From: Sphingomonas ginkgonis
GTDB lineage: Bacteria; Pseudomonadota; Alphaproteobacteria; Sphingomonadales; Sphingomonadaceae
Direction: 5' to 3'
Length of the DNA: 64,000 nt
NCBI RefSeq assembly: GCF_003970925.1
Contig: NZ_RWJF01000001.1
Coordinates: 614,501 to 678,500, forward strand
In this document: piece by piece, positions 33,190-41,701 of the stretch
Position numbering within the stretch: position 1 is the stretch's first letter
How the letters are laid out: every line of letters begins with the position of its first letter
Notes under the pieces: model-generated
Told to the model about the DNA's origin: nothing
Seen by the model: the letters and a program-made list of their open reading frames with translations, nothing else
Database searches by the model: none
Translations under genes and position numbers: made by a program

Positions 33190-34449
33190 ATGACCCTGTG
33201 GAGCCTGGCCGCCGCCGCCGCCGCGCAGCCGTTCGACGTCGAGACGGCGACCCGCCTCTACCTCGAGACGCTGCAAGGCCCGGCCCGGGCGCGGAGCGAC
33301 GCCTATTTCGAGGGCGGCTACTGGCTGATCCTGTGGAACGGCCTGGTCGGGGCGCTGGTCAATTATCTGCTGCTGCGGACCCGCTGGTCGGCGGCTTGGG
33401 CGCGATGGGCGGAGCGGCGGACCCGGCGCCGGGCGCTGCAGACGATGCTCTATGCGATCCCGTTCGTGCTGGTCACTGCGCTGCTCAGCCTGCCCTGGAC
33501 CATCTACGTCGACTATGTTCGCGAGGCTAAATACGGGCTGATGAACCAGAGCTTCGCCGGCTGGGGCGGGGAGCAGGCGATCGCCCTGCTGGTCAGCCTG
33601 GTGACGACCGCATTGATCCTCGCGGCGGTGATGGCCGTGATCCGCCGCGCGCCGCGGACCTGGTGGCTGTGGGGCAGCGCGGTGATGATGGGGTTCGCGG
33701 CGGTCGGGCTGCTGGTCACGCCCGTGTTCGTCGCGCCGCTGTTCAACCATTATACGCCAATGGCCGAGGGGCCGCTCCGCGAGCAGATCCTCGCGATGGC
33801 GCATGCCAACCGGATCCCGGCCGACAACGTCTATGTGGTCGACGCCTCGCGCCAGTCGAAGCGGATCAGCGCGAACGTGTCGGGGATCGGCCCGACGATC
33901 CGGATCAGCCTCAACGACAACCTCCTCAACCGGACGCCGCCGCAGGATGTGAAGGCGGTGATGGGACATGAGATGGGCCATTATGTGCTCGGCCACATCC
34001 CGGTGCTGATCCTCGAGTTCGGGGCGGGGACGCTCGTCCTGCTGTTCATCCTGTCGCGGGCGGTGCCGCGCATCCTCGCGCGAAGCGGCGCGCGGTGGGG
34101 GATCGAGGGCCCGGCGGACGTCGCGGCGGTTCCGCTCTACGCGGCGCTGGTTGCGCTGCTGATCATCCCGGCGACCCCGCTGCTCAACAGCATGACTCGG
34201 ATCGAGGAAGCGCAGGCCGACCGCTTCGGGCTCGATGCGGCCCGCGAGCCGGACGGCTTCGCCGACGTGGCGATGCGCCTGTCCGAATATCGCAAGATCG
34301 CGCCGACCCCGCTGGAGGAGCTGCTGTTCTTCGACCACCCGTCCGGGCGGACCCGGGTCCGCGGCGCGATGGCGTGGAAGGCGCGGCACCTCGCCGAGCT
34401 TCCGCCCGGGCAGCGGACGATGGTCCGCCCCGCGCCGGTCACGCCCTAA
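33190..34449 (+). CDS. M48 family membrane metallopeptidase (Ste24/CAAX protease-like)
   Basis: 419 aa inner-membrane zinc protease with about seven hydrophobic segments. The N-terminus resembles the Ste24 layout (TRLYLETLQGPARARSDAYFEGGYW). The zinc motif HEMGH is at 260-264, and RIEEAQADRFGL supplies the third ligand Glu in a later helix. NVSGIGPTIRISLND precedes it, as in Ste24p and HtpX. The role in bacteria is likely turnover of membrane proteins. GGGGAGG lies 8 bases before the ATG. Confidence 0.9.
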   Translation: MTLWSLAAAAAAQPFDVETATRLYLETLQGPARARSDAYFEGGYWLILWNGLVGALVNYLLLRTRWSAAWARWAERRTRRRALQTMLYAIPFVLVTALLSLPWTIYVDYVREAKYGLMNQSFAGWGGEQAIALLVSLVTTALILAAVMAVIRRAPRTWWLWGSAVMMGFAAVGLLVTPVFVAPLFNHYTPMAEGPLREQILAMAHANRIPADNVYVVDASRQSKRISANVSGIGPTIRISLNDNLLNRTPPQDVKAVMGHEMGHYVLGHIPVLILEFGAGTLVLLFILSRAVPRILARSGARWGIEGPADVAAVPLYAALVALLIIPATPLLNSMTRIEEAQADRFGLDAAREPDGFADVAMRLSEYRKIAPTPLEELLFFDHPSGRTRVRGAMAWKARHLAELPPGQRTMVRPAPVTP

Positions 34450-35375
34450 TCGGCGGGCGGCTCCGGCACCCGGGGGCGGCGTGCCGACAGGGCGGCGAGG
34501 ATCCCGCCGATCGCGAGCACCGCGCCGGCGATCGACAGGCCGGTCCAGCGATAGCCCTCGAGCAGGGTGGACAGGGCCATGGCGATGATCGGGACTAGCG
34601 CCGAGCTGTACGCCGCCTTGCCTGGGCCGATCTTGCGGACCACCGGAAAGTAGAGGCTGAAGGCGAGCACCGAGGCGGCGAGCGCGAGGTAGACCAGCCC
34701 GGCCCAGTAGCCGGGGCGGGGATCGAAGCGGGGCGGCCCGGCGACCGCAAGCGCGATCGCCCCGTCGACCAGCGCGCCGAGCGCCATCATCCAGGCGAGC
34801 AGGGTGTGGATCGGGATGTGGCGGATCCGGTCGGTGGCCTGGACGACGTTGGACAGGGCCGCGCCGAGGATGCCGACGACGGTCAGGCCGAGGCCGATCA
34901 GCACCGCGCTCGTCCCGGCGGTGCTCCGCTCCAGCTCCTGCAGCGAGAGCAGCCCGATCCCGACCAGCGCGACCGCCGAGCAGGCGAGGAAGCGGCCCTG
35001 CGGGCGCTGCCCGAGGATGGCCCAGGCGAGCAGGCTGTTGGGCACCAGCAGCATGGCGAAGACGGTCGCGACCAGCCCCGAGGTGATGAAATGCTCGGCA
35101 ATGTAGACCGCGTTGAAATTGACGCTGAACTGGGCGACCCCGATGAGCGCGACGGTCGGCAGGTCGGACCGGGCGATCCCGAGCGGAAGCCCCTTCAGCC
35201 GGACCAGCGCGAACATCGCGGCGGTGGCGATCAGGAAGCGGTAGGTCACCGACCATTGCGGCGGGACGCTCCCGATCTGGTCGCGGATGACGATCCAGGT
35301 CGAGCCCCAGATCAGCGTGTAGACGGTGAAGGGGAGGAGGACCTCGCGGAGGGTGCCCCGCCCCGTTTCGCTCAC
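34446..35375 (-). CDS. DMT superfamily transporter (EamA type)
   Basis: 309 aa inner-membrane permease with ten predicted helices in two EamA repeats (about 14-140 and 160-295). YTLIWGSTWIVIRDQIG and LLVPNSLLAWAILGQRP mark the first, and ASVLAFSLYFPVVRKIGPGKA the second. Substrates of this family are metabolites or amino acids. Its ATG overlaps the stop of the threonine aldolase gene, so export or uptake of Thr/Gly-related compounds is possible but not shown. The stop is shared with the M48 gene (CTAA). Confidence 0.9.
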   Translation of the reverse strand: MSETGRGTLREVLLPFTVYTLIWGSTWIVIRDQIGSVPPQWSVTYRFLIATAAMFALVRLKGLPLGIARSDLPTVALIGVAQFSVNFNAVYIAEHFITSGLVATVFAMLLVPNSLLAWAILGQRPQGRFLACSAVALVGIGLLSLQELERSTAGTSAVLIGLGLTVVGILGAALSNVVQATDRIRHIPIHTLLAWMMALGALVDGAIALAVAGPPRFDPRPGYWAGLVYLALAASVLAFSLYFPVVRKIGPGKAAYSSALVPIIAMALSTLLEGYRWTGLSIAGAVLAIGGILAALSARRPRVPEPPAD

Positions 35376-36409
35376 AGCTCGCGGATGGCGGCGGCGAGCC
35401 GGTCCACGTCGCCGAGATCCTGGTTCCAGCTGGTCACCAGCCGGGCCTCGCCGACGCCCCAGTCGTAGAAGTCGAACCCCTGCGCGCGGAGGCTGGCGGC
35501 TTCCTCGGCGGTGAGACGGACGAACACCTCGTTGGCCTCGACCGGGTGGACGAGCCGGCCCGGCGCGGCCTCGGCGAGGCGGCGGGCGGCGTCGTTGGCG
35601 TGGCGCGCATTGTCGAGCCAGACGTCATCCTCGACCATCGCCAGCAGCTGGGCGGCGAGATAGCGGCCCTTGGAGAGGAGGTGGCCCGACCGCTTGCGAA
35701 GCCGCTCGGCAGCGCTCGCCAGCTCGGGCTTGAATAGGATCAGCGCCTCGGCGGAGAAGCCGCCGTTCTTGACGAAGCCGAAGCTCAGCGCGTCGACCCC
35801 GGCCTTCCAGGTCAGCTCGGAGACCGGCACGTCGAGGCTCGCCACCGCGTTTGCGAAGCGCGCGCCGTCGAGGTGGAAGCCGAGGCCGTGGCTGCGGGCG
35901 AACTCGCCGACCGCGGCGGTCTCCTCGGGCGAGTAGGTGAGGCCATATTCGGTCGCATTGGTGATCGAGACCGCGGAGGGCTGGACCTGGTGGACGTCGG
36001 CGCGGATCCGGCCACGCGCCTCGGCGAGGATCTCGGGCGTGACCTTCGCGCCCGGGCCGTCGACCAGCAGCAGCTTGGCCCCGCCGGTGAAGAATTCGGG
36101 GGCGCCCGCCTCGTCGACGTTGATGTGGGCCTCGCGGTGGCAGAGCACGCCGCCGTAGGGCGGGACCATCGCGGCAAGCGCGATGCAGTTGGCAGCCGTC
36201 CCGCTGGTCACCCAGAGAGCGCGGACGTCCGTCCCGAACAGGCCGGAGAAGACGCCGTCGAGCCGGCGGCTCCAAGCGTCGCCGTCATAGGCGGTATCGA
36301 GGCGATTGGCCTCGGCGAAGGCCTCGAGGACGGCCGGGTGGGCAGCCGCCGCATTATCGGAGAAGAAGCGCACGCCGGGCGCATGAAGCGTCCGGCATGG
36401 CGAAGTCAA
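35372..36409 (-). CDS. Low-specificity L-threonine aldolase-like PLP enzyme
   Basis: 345 aa, fold-type I PLP enzyme of the beta-eliminating lyase family that cleaves threonine to glycine and acetaldehyde. VRFFSDNAAAAHPAV is the typical start. VTSGTAANCIAL binds phosphate, HLDGARFANA supplies the PLP Asp, and SFGFVKNGG holds the Schiff-base Lys214. The ATG at 36409 is used; a GTG at 36373 would start at the conserved VRFFSDN and is equally plausible. It is translationally coupled to the DMT transporter. Confidence 0.88.
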   Translation of the reverse strand: MTSPCRTLHAPGVRFFSDNAAAAHPAVLEAFAEANRLDTAYDGDAWSRRLDGVFSGLFGTDVRALWVTSGTAANCIALAAMVPPYGGVLCHREAHINVDEAGAPEFFTGGAKLLLVDGPGAKVTPEILAEARGRIRADVHQVQPSAVSITNATEYGLTYSPEETAAVGEFARSHGLGFHLDGARFANAVASLDVPVSELTWKAGVDALSFGFVKNGGFSAEALILFKPELASAAERLRKRSGHLLSKGRYLAAQLLAMVEDDVWLDNARHANDAARRLAEAAPGRLVHPVEANEVFVRLTAEEAASLRAQGFDFYDWGVGEARLVTSWNQDLGDVDRLAAAIREL

Positions 36410-36418
36410 CGACTAGTG

Positions 36419-36583
36419 TCAGCCCGGGAGGCTGTTCGAGACCGAGTTGAAGTTGGTGCCGAGCTTGCCGCCGAGCACCTGCATCCCGCCGATGGCGGCG
36501 ACGGCGATCAGCCCGGCGATCAGACCATATTCGATCGCCGTGGCGCCGCGCCGGTCGGTCCCGAGCTTGAGAAGGTTGCGCAT
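36419..36583 (-). CDS. Flp family type IVb pilin (orphan)
   Basis: 54 aa, too short for a default gene caller. It is a class IVb prepilin: a basic leader (MRNLLKLGTDRRG) is cut after Gly13, giving ATAIEYGLIAGLIAVAAIGG with Glu at +5, the hydrophobic helix of Flp/Fap pilins. AAGGA lies 7 bases before the ATG. Flp forms tight-adherence pili through the Tad system. No tad, cpa or prepilin peptidase gene is nearby, so assembly would depend on a distant locus. A TTAACGAT motif lies about 50 bp upstream. Confidence 0.9.
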   Translation of the reverse strand: MRNLLKLGTDRRGATAIEYGLIAGLIAVAAIGGMQVLGGKLGTNFNSVSNSLPG

Positions 36584-36634
36584 GGTCGATTCCTTTTCCG
36601 CGTGACGCTCACTTGCGGAAGGAATGGCCCGAGG

Positions 36635-36642
36635 ATCGTTAA
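36635..36642 (-). promoter_or_regulatory. CtrA-like half site upstream of the Flp pilin
   Basis: TTAACGAT on the minus strand differs at one base from the CtrA half-site motif TTAACCAT and lies about 52 bp upstream of the pilin ATG. It is a single half site, so weak by itself, but CtrA controls pilus and motility genes in this class. Confidence 0.3.
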
Positions 36643-36667
36643 AGAAGAGTGAAACCAGACCCGGAGA

Positions 36668-36742
<75 letters not shown>

Positions 36743-36806
36743 ATCTCGGGTGTCGGGAGACGGCGCGCCTATGGCCGCGCGGGCTCCGACCTGTCAAGGG
36801 ACAGAC

Positions 36807-36929
36807 ATGACCGACAAGGAAAAAGCCGAACGGCTGGCCGCGGCGCTGCGCGAGAATCTGCGGCGGCGGAAGGCGCAGGCGCGCGAACTGGAGCCGCGAT
36901 CGGCGCCGGACAAGGGCGACGAGGACTGA
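36807..36929 (+). CDS. Small basic helical protein of 40 aa, unknown
   Basis: MTDKEKAERLAAALRENLRR begins a 40-aa, strongly charged helix with an acidic tail (DKGDED). AAGGGA lies 7 bases before the ATG, and the stop is 3 bp from the smc stop on the other strand. The clean ribosome site and fit into the gap support a real gene. No family is recognised. The basic amphipathic helix could bind nucleic acid or a protein partner. Confidence 0.6.
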   Translation: MTDKEKAERLAAALRENLRRRKAQARELEPRSAPDKGDED

Positions 36930-36932
36930 CGC

Positions 36933-39900
36933 CTATTCCGCGGCGAGCAGAGTCTCGGCACCGCCGAGATCGACCGAGACCAGGCGGCTGACGCCCTTCT
37001 CGATCATGGTCACGCCGTAGAGCCGGTGCATACGGCTCATTGTCACCGCATTGTGGGTGACGATGAGGTAGCGCGTCTGGGTCTCGCGGGTCATCCGCTG
37101 GAGGAGGTCGCAGAAGCGCTCGACATTGGCGTCGTCCAGCGGCGCGTCGACCTCGTCGAGGACGCAGATCGGCGCCGGGTTGGTGAGGAACAGCGCGAAG
37201 ATCAGCGCGACCGCGGTCAGCGCCTGCTCGCCGCCCGAAAGGAGGGTGAGGGTCGACAGGCGCTTGCCGGGCGGCTGGGCCATGATCTCGAGCCCGGCCT
37301 CGAGCGGGTCGTCGCTCTCGACGAGCTCGAGGTGCGCCTGGCCGCCGTTGAACAGGGTGGTGAAGAGGCTGCGGAAATGCTGGTCGACCGTGCCGAACGC
37401 CTCGAGCAGCCGGACGCGGCCTTCGCGGTTGAGGCTGCCGATTGAGCCGCGCAGCCGGCTGACCGCCTGCGACAGTTCGTCGCGCTCGGCGGCGCCCTGC
37501 TGGCGCGAGCTGTCGAGTTCGGCCAGCTCCTGCTCGGCGACGAGGTTGACCGGCCCGAGCCGCTCGCGCTCGGCAGTCAGCTGTTCCCACTGGCGGGCGA
37601 GCGTCTCGCCGTCGCCGAGCGCGGCCGGGTCAAAGCCGAGCCGTTCGGGCAGCAGCGGGGGCGGGCATTCGAACCGCTCGCCGCAGTTGCGGGCGAACTC
37701 CTGCCGCCGCGCGACCTGCGCCTCGCAACGGGCATCGGCGCCCGCGCGGCGCTCGCGGGCGGAGGCGAGCGCTTCGTTGGCGTCGGACATGGCGCGCCCG
37801 AGACCGGCCAGCGCCTCCTCGGCCTCGCGCTCGGCGCTCGCGGCGGCGGCGATCAGCGCCTCGGTGGCGGAGGCCTGCTGCTCGAGCGAGCGGACGGTGG
37901 TGCGGAGCCGATCGGGCTCGTCGAGCAAAGAATCATGCTCCTCGCCGACGGCGACCCGGCGTGCCTCGGTCTCGAGCAGCCGCTTGTCGGCGTCGCTCGA
38001 ACGGGCCCGCCAGGCGCCCTCCTCGCGCAGGGTGGTGGCGCTGCGCTCGCGGTCGGCGGCGACCAGCCGGGCGCGGGTCGCGGCCTCGGCCCGCTTGTCG
38101 GCAACCGCGGTGCCGGCGAGCCGCGCCGAATCCCGCGCGGCGGCGACGTCGCCCGAGAGGAGCGCCGGGTCGGGCAGCGCGGCGAGCGCCTGGCGCGCCG
38201 CGGCGAGGCTGTCGCGGGCGGCGGTCTCGACCGGCTCGAGATCGGCCAGCCGGTCCTCGAGCGCCGACTGCTGCGCCGCCAGCCGCTCCAGCCCGGCATG
38301 GGCCTGGTCGCGTGCGCGCTCAGCCTCGCGCAGCTGGCGCTGGGCGGTGGTCAGCGCGGTCCGGGCAGCCTCGGCCTCGCGGCGGAGCGCGTCCAGTGCG
38401 GCGGCCGCCTGCTCGCGGGCCGCGGACAGCGCGGCGAGGCGCTCCTCATGGGCGGGGATGGCGTGGTCGAGCTCGGCGAGCCGGTTGGCGCGGATCAGCC
38501 GATCGGCCGCGGCCGCCCCGGCGCCCTCGACCACCAGCCCGTCCCACCGGCGCATGCGGCCGCCGCGCGTGACCAGCCGCTGGCCGAGGCCGAGCGGGGC
38601 GCCGTCGTCTTCGTCGGCGACGATCACCTGCGCGAGACGGCGGGCGAGCTCGGGCGGCGCGCTGACCAGTGAGGCCAGGGTCGTGCGCTCCGCACCGGAC
38701 GCGGGATCGCCGGCGGGATCGGCGCCGCCCCAGTAGCGCGGCCCCGCGGCGGCAACCGGGGCGTCGAGATCGTCGCCCAGCGCCGCGGCGAGCGCGCGCT
38801 CGAAGCCGGGGCGGACGCGGATGGCGGCGAGCACGCCCTTAGCGCTGCCCTTGGCCAGCGCCTGCTGGAGCGCACGCTGCTCGGACTGGAGCGCGGAGAG
38901 GAGGGCGCGGGCGCTGCCGAGCTCGGCTTCGGCGCGGTCGCGGTCGTCGACCAGCTGTTGGCGCCGGTCCTCGGCACCGCCGATGAGCGTCTCGGCCTCG
39001 GCAATCGCGCTCTCGGCCAGGACGGCTGTGGCGGCGGATTCGCGGACCTGGGCCTCGAGCGCGTCGCTGCTGCCCAGCGCGGCGAGCTGCGCGGCGACCC
39101 GCTGCCGATCCGCGGCGAGCCTGCTTGACTGCGCTTCGGCCGAGCGAAGCGCGGCATCGGCGACCTGACGCTCGGCGCGCATCGCCGCTTCCCGCGCCAG
39201 CACCGCGGCGAGCGCCGCCTCCGCGTCGCGCTGCGCCGCCTCGAGCCCGGTCAGCTGTTGCGCGATCGTGGCCGCGTCCTGCTCGGCGGCCGCGATCCGC
39301 TCGTCGAGTTCGGCGCGCTCGGCCTCGAGCGCGAGGATGGCGGCCGCCGCGTCGGCGCGAAGCGTGCGCTCGCGCTCGGTCTCCTTGTCGATCGAGGACT
39401 GAAGCTTCTCCAGCTCGGCGATCCGGCGCACGGTGGAGTCGAGCCGGGCGCGGGCGGTGGCGAGCGCGTGGGCGCCGTTGCGACCCTCCTCGCGGACCGA
39501 GACGGCGGCGGTGCGCCGCTCGGCGACGAGGCGCGAGGCGGCCGCCTGCGCCTCGCTCGCTTCGGTGAGCTTCGCGCCGAGCCGGGCGACCTCGCCCTGT
39601 GTCGTCCTGGTCTCGGTTGCGGCGGCCTCGGCCAGCCGGTCGGCCTCGCGCCAGCGGGCGAACAGGAGCTGCGCCTCGGCGACCCGGATCCGGTCGGACA
39701 GGAGACGGTAGCGTTCGGCGGCGCGGGCCTGGCGGCGGAGCGCGGCGGCGCGATTATCCTGATCGGAGAGCAGCTCGTCGAGGCGCTGGAGATTGGCCTC
39801 GGTCGCGCGCAGCTTCTGCTCGGCGTCCTTGCGGCGGACGTGGAGCCCGGAGATGCCCGCCGCCTCCTCGAGCATCTGGCGCCGCTCGGTCGGCTTGGCG

Positions 39901-40349
39901 GCGATGATCGCGCCGATCCGCCCCTGGCTGACGAGCGCGGGCGAGTGGGCGCCGGTCGCGGCATCGGCGAAGAGGAGCGAGACGTCCTTGGCGCGGACGT
40001 CCTTGCCGTCGAGCCGGTAGGCCGAGCCGGCGCCGCGCTCGATCCGCCGGGTCACCTCGCTTTCGCCGCCGGGCTGGTTGTCCGAGGGCGCCCGCTCGAC
40101 CAACATCGAGACTTCGGCGAAGTCGCGCGGCGCCCGCGTCGCGGTGCCGGCGAAGATCACGTCCTCCATGCCGCCGCCGCGTAGCGACTTGGGGCTGGCC
40201 TCGCCCATGACCCAGCGGATCGCCTCGAGGAGGTTGGACTTGCCGCAGCCGTTCGGGCCGACCACGCCGGTCAGCCCGGGCTCGATCCGAAGCTCCGCCG
40301 GCTCGACGAAGCTCTTGAAGCCGCTGAGTTTCAGCCGCCGGATCTGCAA
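36933..40349 (-). CDS. smc: Chromosome segregation protein SMC
   Basis: 1138 aa. The N-terminal ATPase has GPNGCGKSN at 31-39, then a long coiled coil, a hinge in the middle (about 510-640, rich in Gly and Pro), a second coiled coil, and the C-terminal ATPase with LSGGEQALTAVALIF (signature) and CVLDEVDAPLDDAN (Walker B). With ScpA/ScpB it compacts and aligns the chromosome. It follows the DsbA-like gene by 23 bp, the order mutY / DUF721 / dsbA-like / smc seen in related bacteria. Confidence 0.95.
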   Translation of the reverse strand: MQIRRLKLSGFKSFVEPAELRIEPGLTGVVGPNGCGKSNLLEAIRWVMGEASPKSLRGGGMEDVIFAGTATRAPRDFAEVSMLVERAPSDNQPGGESEVTRRIERGAGSAYRLDGKDVRAKDVSLLFADAATGAHSPALVSQGRIGAIIAAKPTERRQMLEEAAGISGLHVRRKDAEQKLRATEANLQRLDELLSDQDNRAAALRRQARAAERYRLLSDRIRVAEAQLLFARWREADRLAEAAATETRTTQGEVARLGAKLTEASEAQAAASRLVAERRTAAVSVREEGRNGAHALATARARLDSTVRRIAELEKLQSSIDKETERERTLRADAAAAILALEAERAELDERIAAAEQDAATIAQQLTGLEAAQRDAEAALAAVLAREAAMRAERQVADAALRSAEAQSSRLAADRQRVAAQLAALGSSDALEAQVRESAATAVLAESAIAEAETLIGGAEDRRQQLVDDRDRAEAELGSARALLSALQSEQRALQQALAKGSAKGVLAAIRVRPGFERALAAALGDDLDAPVAAAGPRYWGGADPAGDPASGAERTTLASLVSAPPELARRLAQVIVADEDDGAPLGLGQRLVTRGGRMRRWDGLVVEGAGAAAADRLIRANRLAELDHAIPAHEERLAALSAAREQAAAALDALRREAEAARTALTTAQRQLREAERARDQAHAGLERLAAQQSALEDRLADLEPVETAARDSLAAARQALAALPDPALLSGDVAAARDSARLAGTAVADKRAEAATRARLVAADRERSATTLREEGAWRARSSDADKRLLETEARRVAVGEEHDSLLDEPDRLRTTVRSLEQQASATEALIAAAASAEREAEEALAGLGRAMSDANEALASARERRAGADARCEAQVARRQEFARNCGERFECPPPLLPERLGFDPAALGDGETLARQWEQLTAERERLGPVNLVAEQELAELDSSRQQGAAERDELSQAVSRLRGSIGSLNREGRVRLLEAFGTVDQHFRSLFTTLFNGGQAHLELVESDDPLEAGLEIMAQPPGKRLSTLTLLSGGEQALTAVALIFALFLTNPAPICVLDEVDAPLDDANVERFCDLLQRMTRETQTRYLIVTHNAVTMSRMHRLYGVTMIEKGVSRLVSVDLGGAETLLAAE

Positions 40350-40372
40350 GTGTCAGCCCCCCGCGAGCATGA

Positions 40373-41113
40373 TCAGCCGCCGACCGCCTTCTTCAGCTTC
40401 GGCTCGAGCGCCTCCCAGGTCGCCGATTCCTGCACCAGCACATTGTTGATGAGGAAGGCCGGGGTCCCGGGAATGTTGTACTGGGCGACCGCGTCGGGGT
40501 TCATCTGCGCCAGCTTGTCGATATCGCGCTGGTTGCCGAGGCAGGCATTGACCTTGGCCGAGGGCAGGCCGTGCATCGCCGCCCAGGTGGTGAGGCCGCT
40601 GTTCTGCGCATAGAAGGCGAACTGCTGCGCCGGCTGCATCGCGGCGACCTGCTGCTGCTGCGCCTCCGAGACCTTCTGGATCGCGTCGAAGAACTTCGGC
40701 TGGTCGGTGTACATGTCCTTCGACAGCTTGAAGAAGGCCTGCGGACCGGCGCAGCGCGCCACCAGCGAGAGCGTCATGTCGAGCGGGTCGCGGACGAAGT
40801 TGCGGAACTCCCAGCTGACGCGGCCCGACTTGACGTAATTGTCGATCAGCGGCTGCTCGCCCGTCTTGGCGAACTCGGCGCAATGCGGGCAGGTCAGCGA
40901 GCCATATTCGACCAGCTTCACGGCGGCGTTAGGGTTGCCCATCCGGACCCCGCCCTCCGGGGTCATGGCGGTGACCTGCGACCAGTCGCCGTTGGGCGCC
41001 TTGACCGCGGCAACCGGCTGGTTGGGGGCCTTGATCTCGTCGCCGCCCTTCTTGTTGCAGGCGCTGGAGGCGAGGATCGCCGTGGCGGCGAGCATCAGGG
41101 GTACGAACTTCAT
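40373..41113 (-). CDS. DsbA-like thioredoxin-fold lipoprotein
   Basis: 246 aa. The signal peptide ends in a probable lipobox, LASSAC with Cys19, so it is membrane-anchored on the periplasmic side. The thioredoxin fold has the DsbA active site CPHC (Cys75-Cys78) in EYGSLTCPHCAEF and the cis-Pro loop IPGTPAFLINN. It introduces disulfides into exported proteins and would be reoxidised by DsbB (23.9-24.4 kb). Its ATG overlaps the stop of the DUF721 gene as ATGA. Confidence 0.92.
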   Translation of the reverse strand: MKFVPLMLAATAILASSACNKKGGDEIKAPNQPVAAVKAPNGDWSQVTAMTPEGGVRMGNPNAAVKLVEYGSLTCPHCAEFAKTGEQPLIDNYVKSGRVSWEFRNFVRDPLDMTLSLVARCAGPQAFFKLSKDMYTDQPKFFDAIQKVSEAQQQQVAAMQPAQQFAFYAQNSGLTTWAAMHGLPSAKVNACLGNQRDIDKLAQMNPDAVAQYNIPGTPAFLINNVLVQESATWEALEPKLKKAVGG

Positions 41114-41673
41114 GGGGTCTCCGTGCTGTTGACCGGATTGGGCAGGGGCTGGCCGCCGCCGATTCGCGGCAGGCCGGTAGAGCGACTGATCCCGACGGCG
41201 AGCGCCTCGAGGCAGGCGCGCAGCTCGGGATCGGCGATGGTGCGGAGATTCTCGCCGACATCGGCCGGGACCGGCACCGGCTTCAGCTCCGCAGCGGCGG
41301 CGCGCGGGCGCGGCCGGGCGGCGGCGCGGCCCTGGCGGAAGGACAGCCTTGCCACCGCGGGATAGCCGAAGAAGCGATTGACCCGCTCGATGATCATCGG
41401 GGTCATGTGCTGCATCAGCGGCGCGTGCGCGCCCTCGACGCTGAGGGTCAGGGTGCCGCCCGACTTCTTGCCGGCGGGAAAGCGGATCGATTCGGGGGTC
41501 GAGACCCGGGCGTAGCGGTCGCCGACGATCTCCTTCCAGCGGCTGACCACGGCGCCCTGGACGAAGCCGAAGCGCTTGAACGCGACCCCGCCGATCTCGC
41601 CGACCATCTCGCCGGCGGGCCTGGCGCGGTTCTGCCGCGGCCGGTCCTGGTCTGTCTGTTTACGCGTCGCCAT
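41110..41673 (-). CDS. DUF721/DciA-like protein
   Basis: 187 aa. The N-terminal region (residues 20-110) has the DUF721 pattern: FVQGAVVSRWKEIVGDRYARV and a helix/strand set ending in HAPLMQHMTPMIIERVNRFFGY. DciA is the ancestral loader of the DnaB helicase in bacteria lacking DnaC. The C-terminal part is rich in Arg, Ala and Pro and probably disordered. The ATG at 41673 gives the standard start; the 28-bp gap to divergent mutY suggests shared promoter space. Confidence 0.85.
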   Translation of the reverse strand: MATRKQTDQDRPRQNRARPAGEMVGEIGGVAFKRFGFVQGAVVSRWKEIVGDRYARVSTPESIRFPAGKKSGGTLTLSVEGAHAPLMQHMTPMIIERVNRFFGYPAVARLSFRQGRAAARPRPRAAAAELKPVPVPADVGENLRTIADPELRACLEALAVGISRSTGLPRIGGGQPLPNPVNSTETP

Positions 41674-41701
41674 CCCCGCGCCGTCATGCCATAGCGCGGC
41701 C

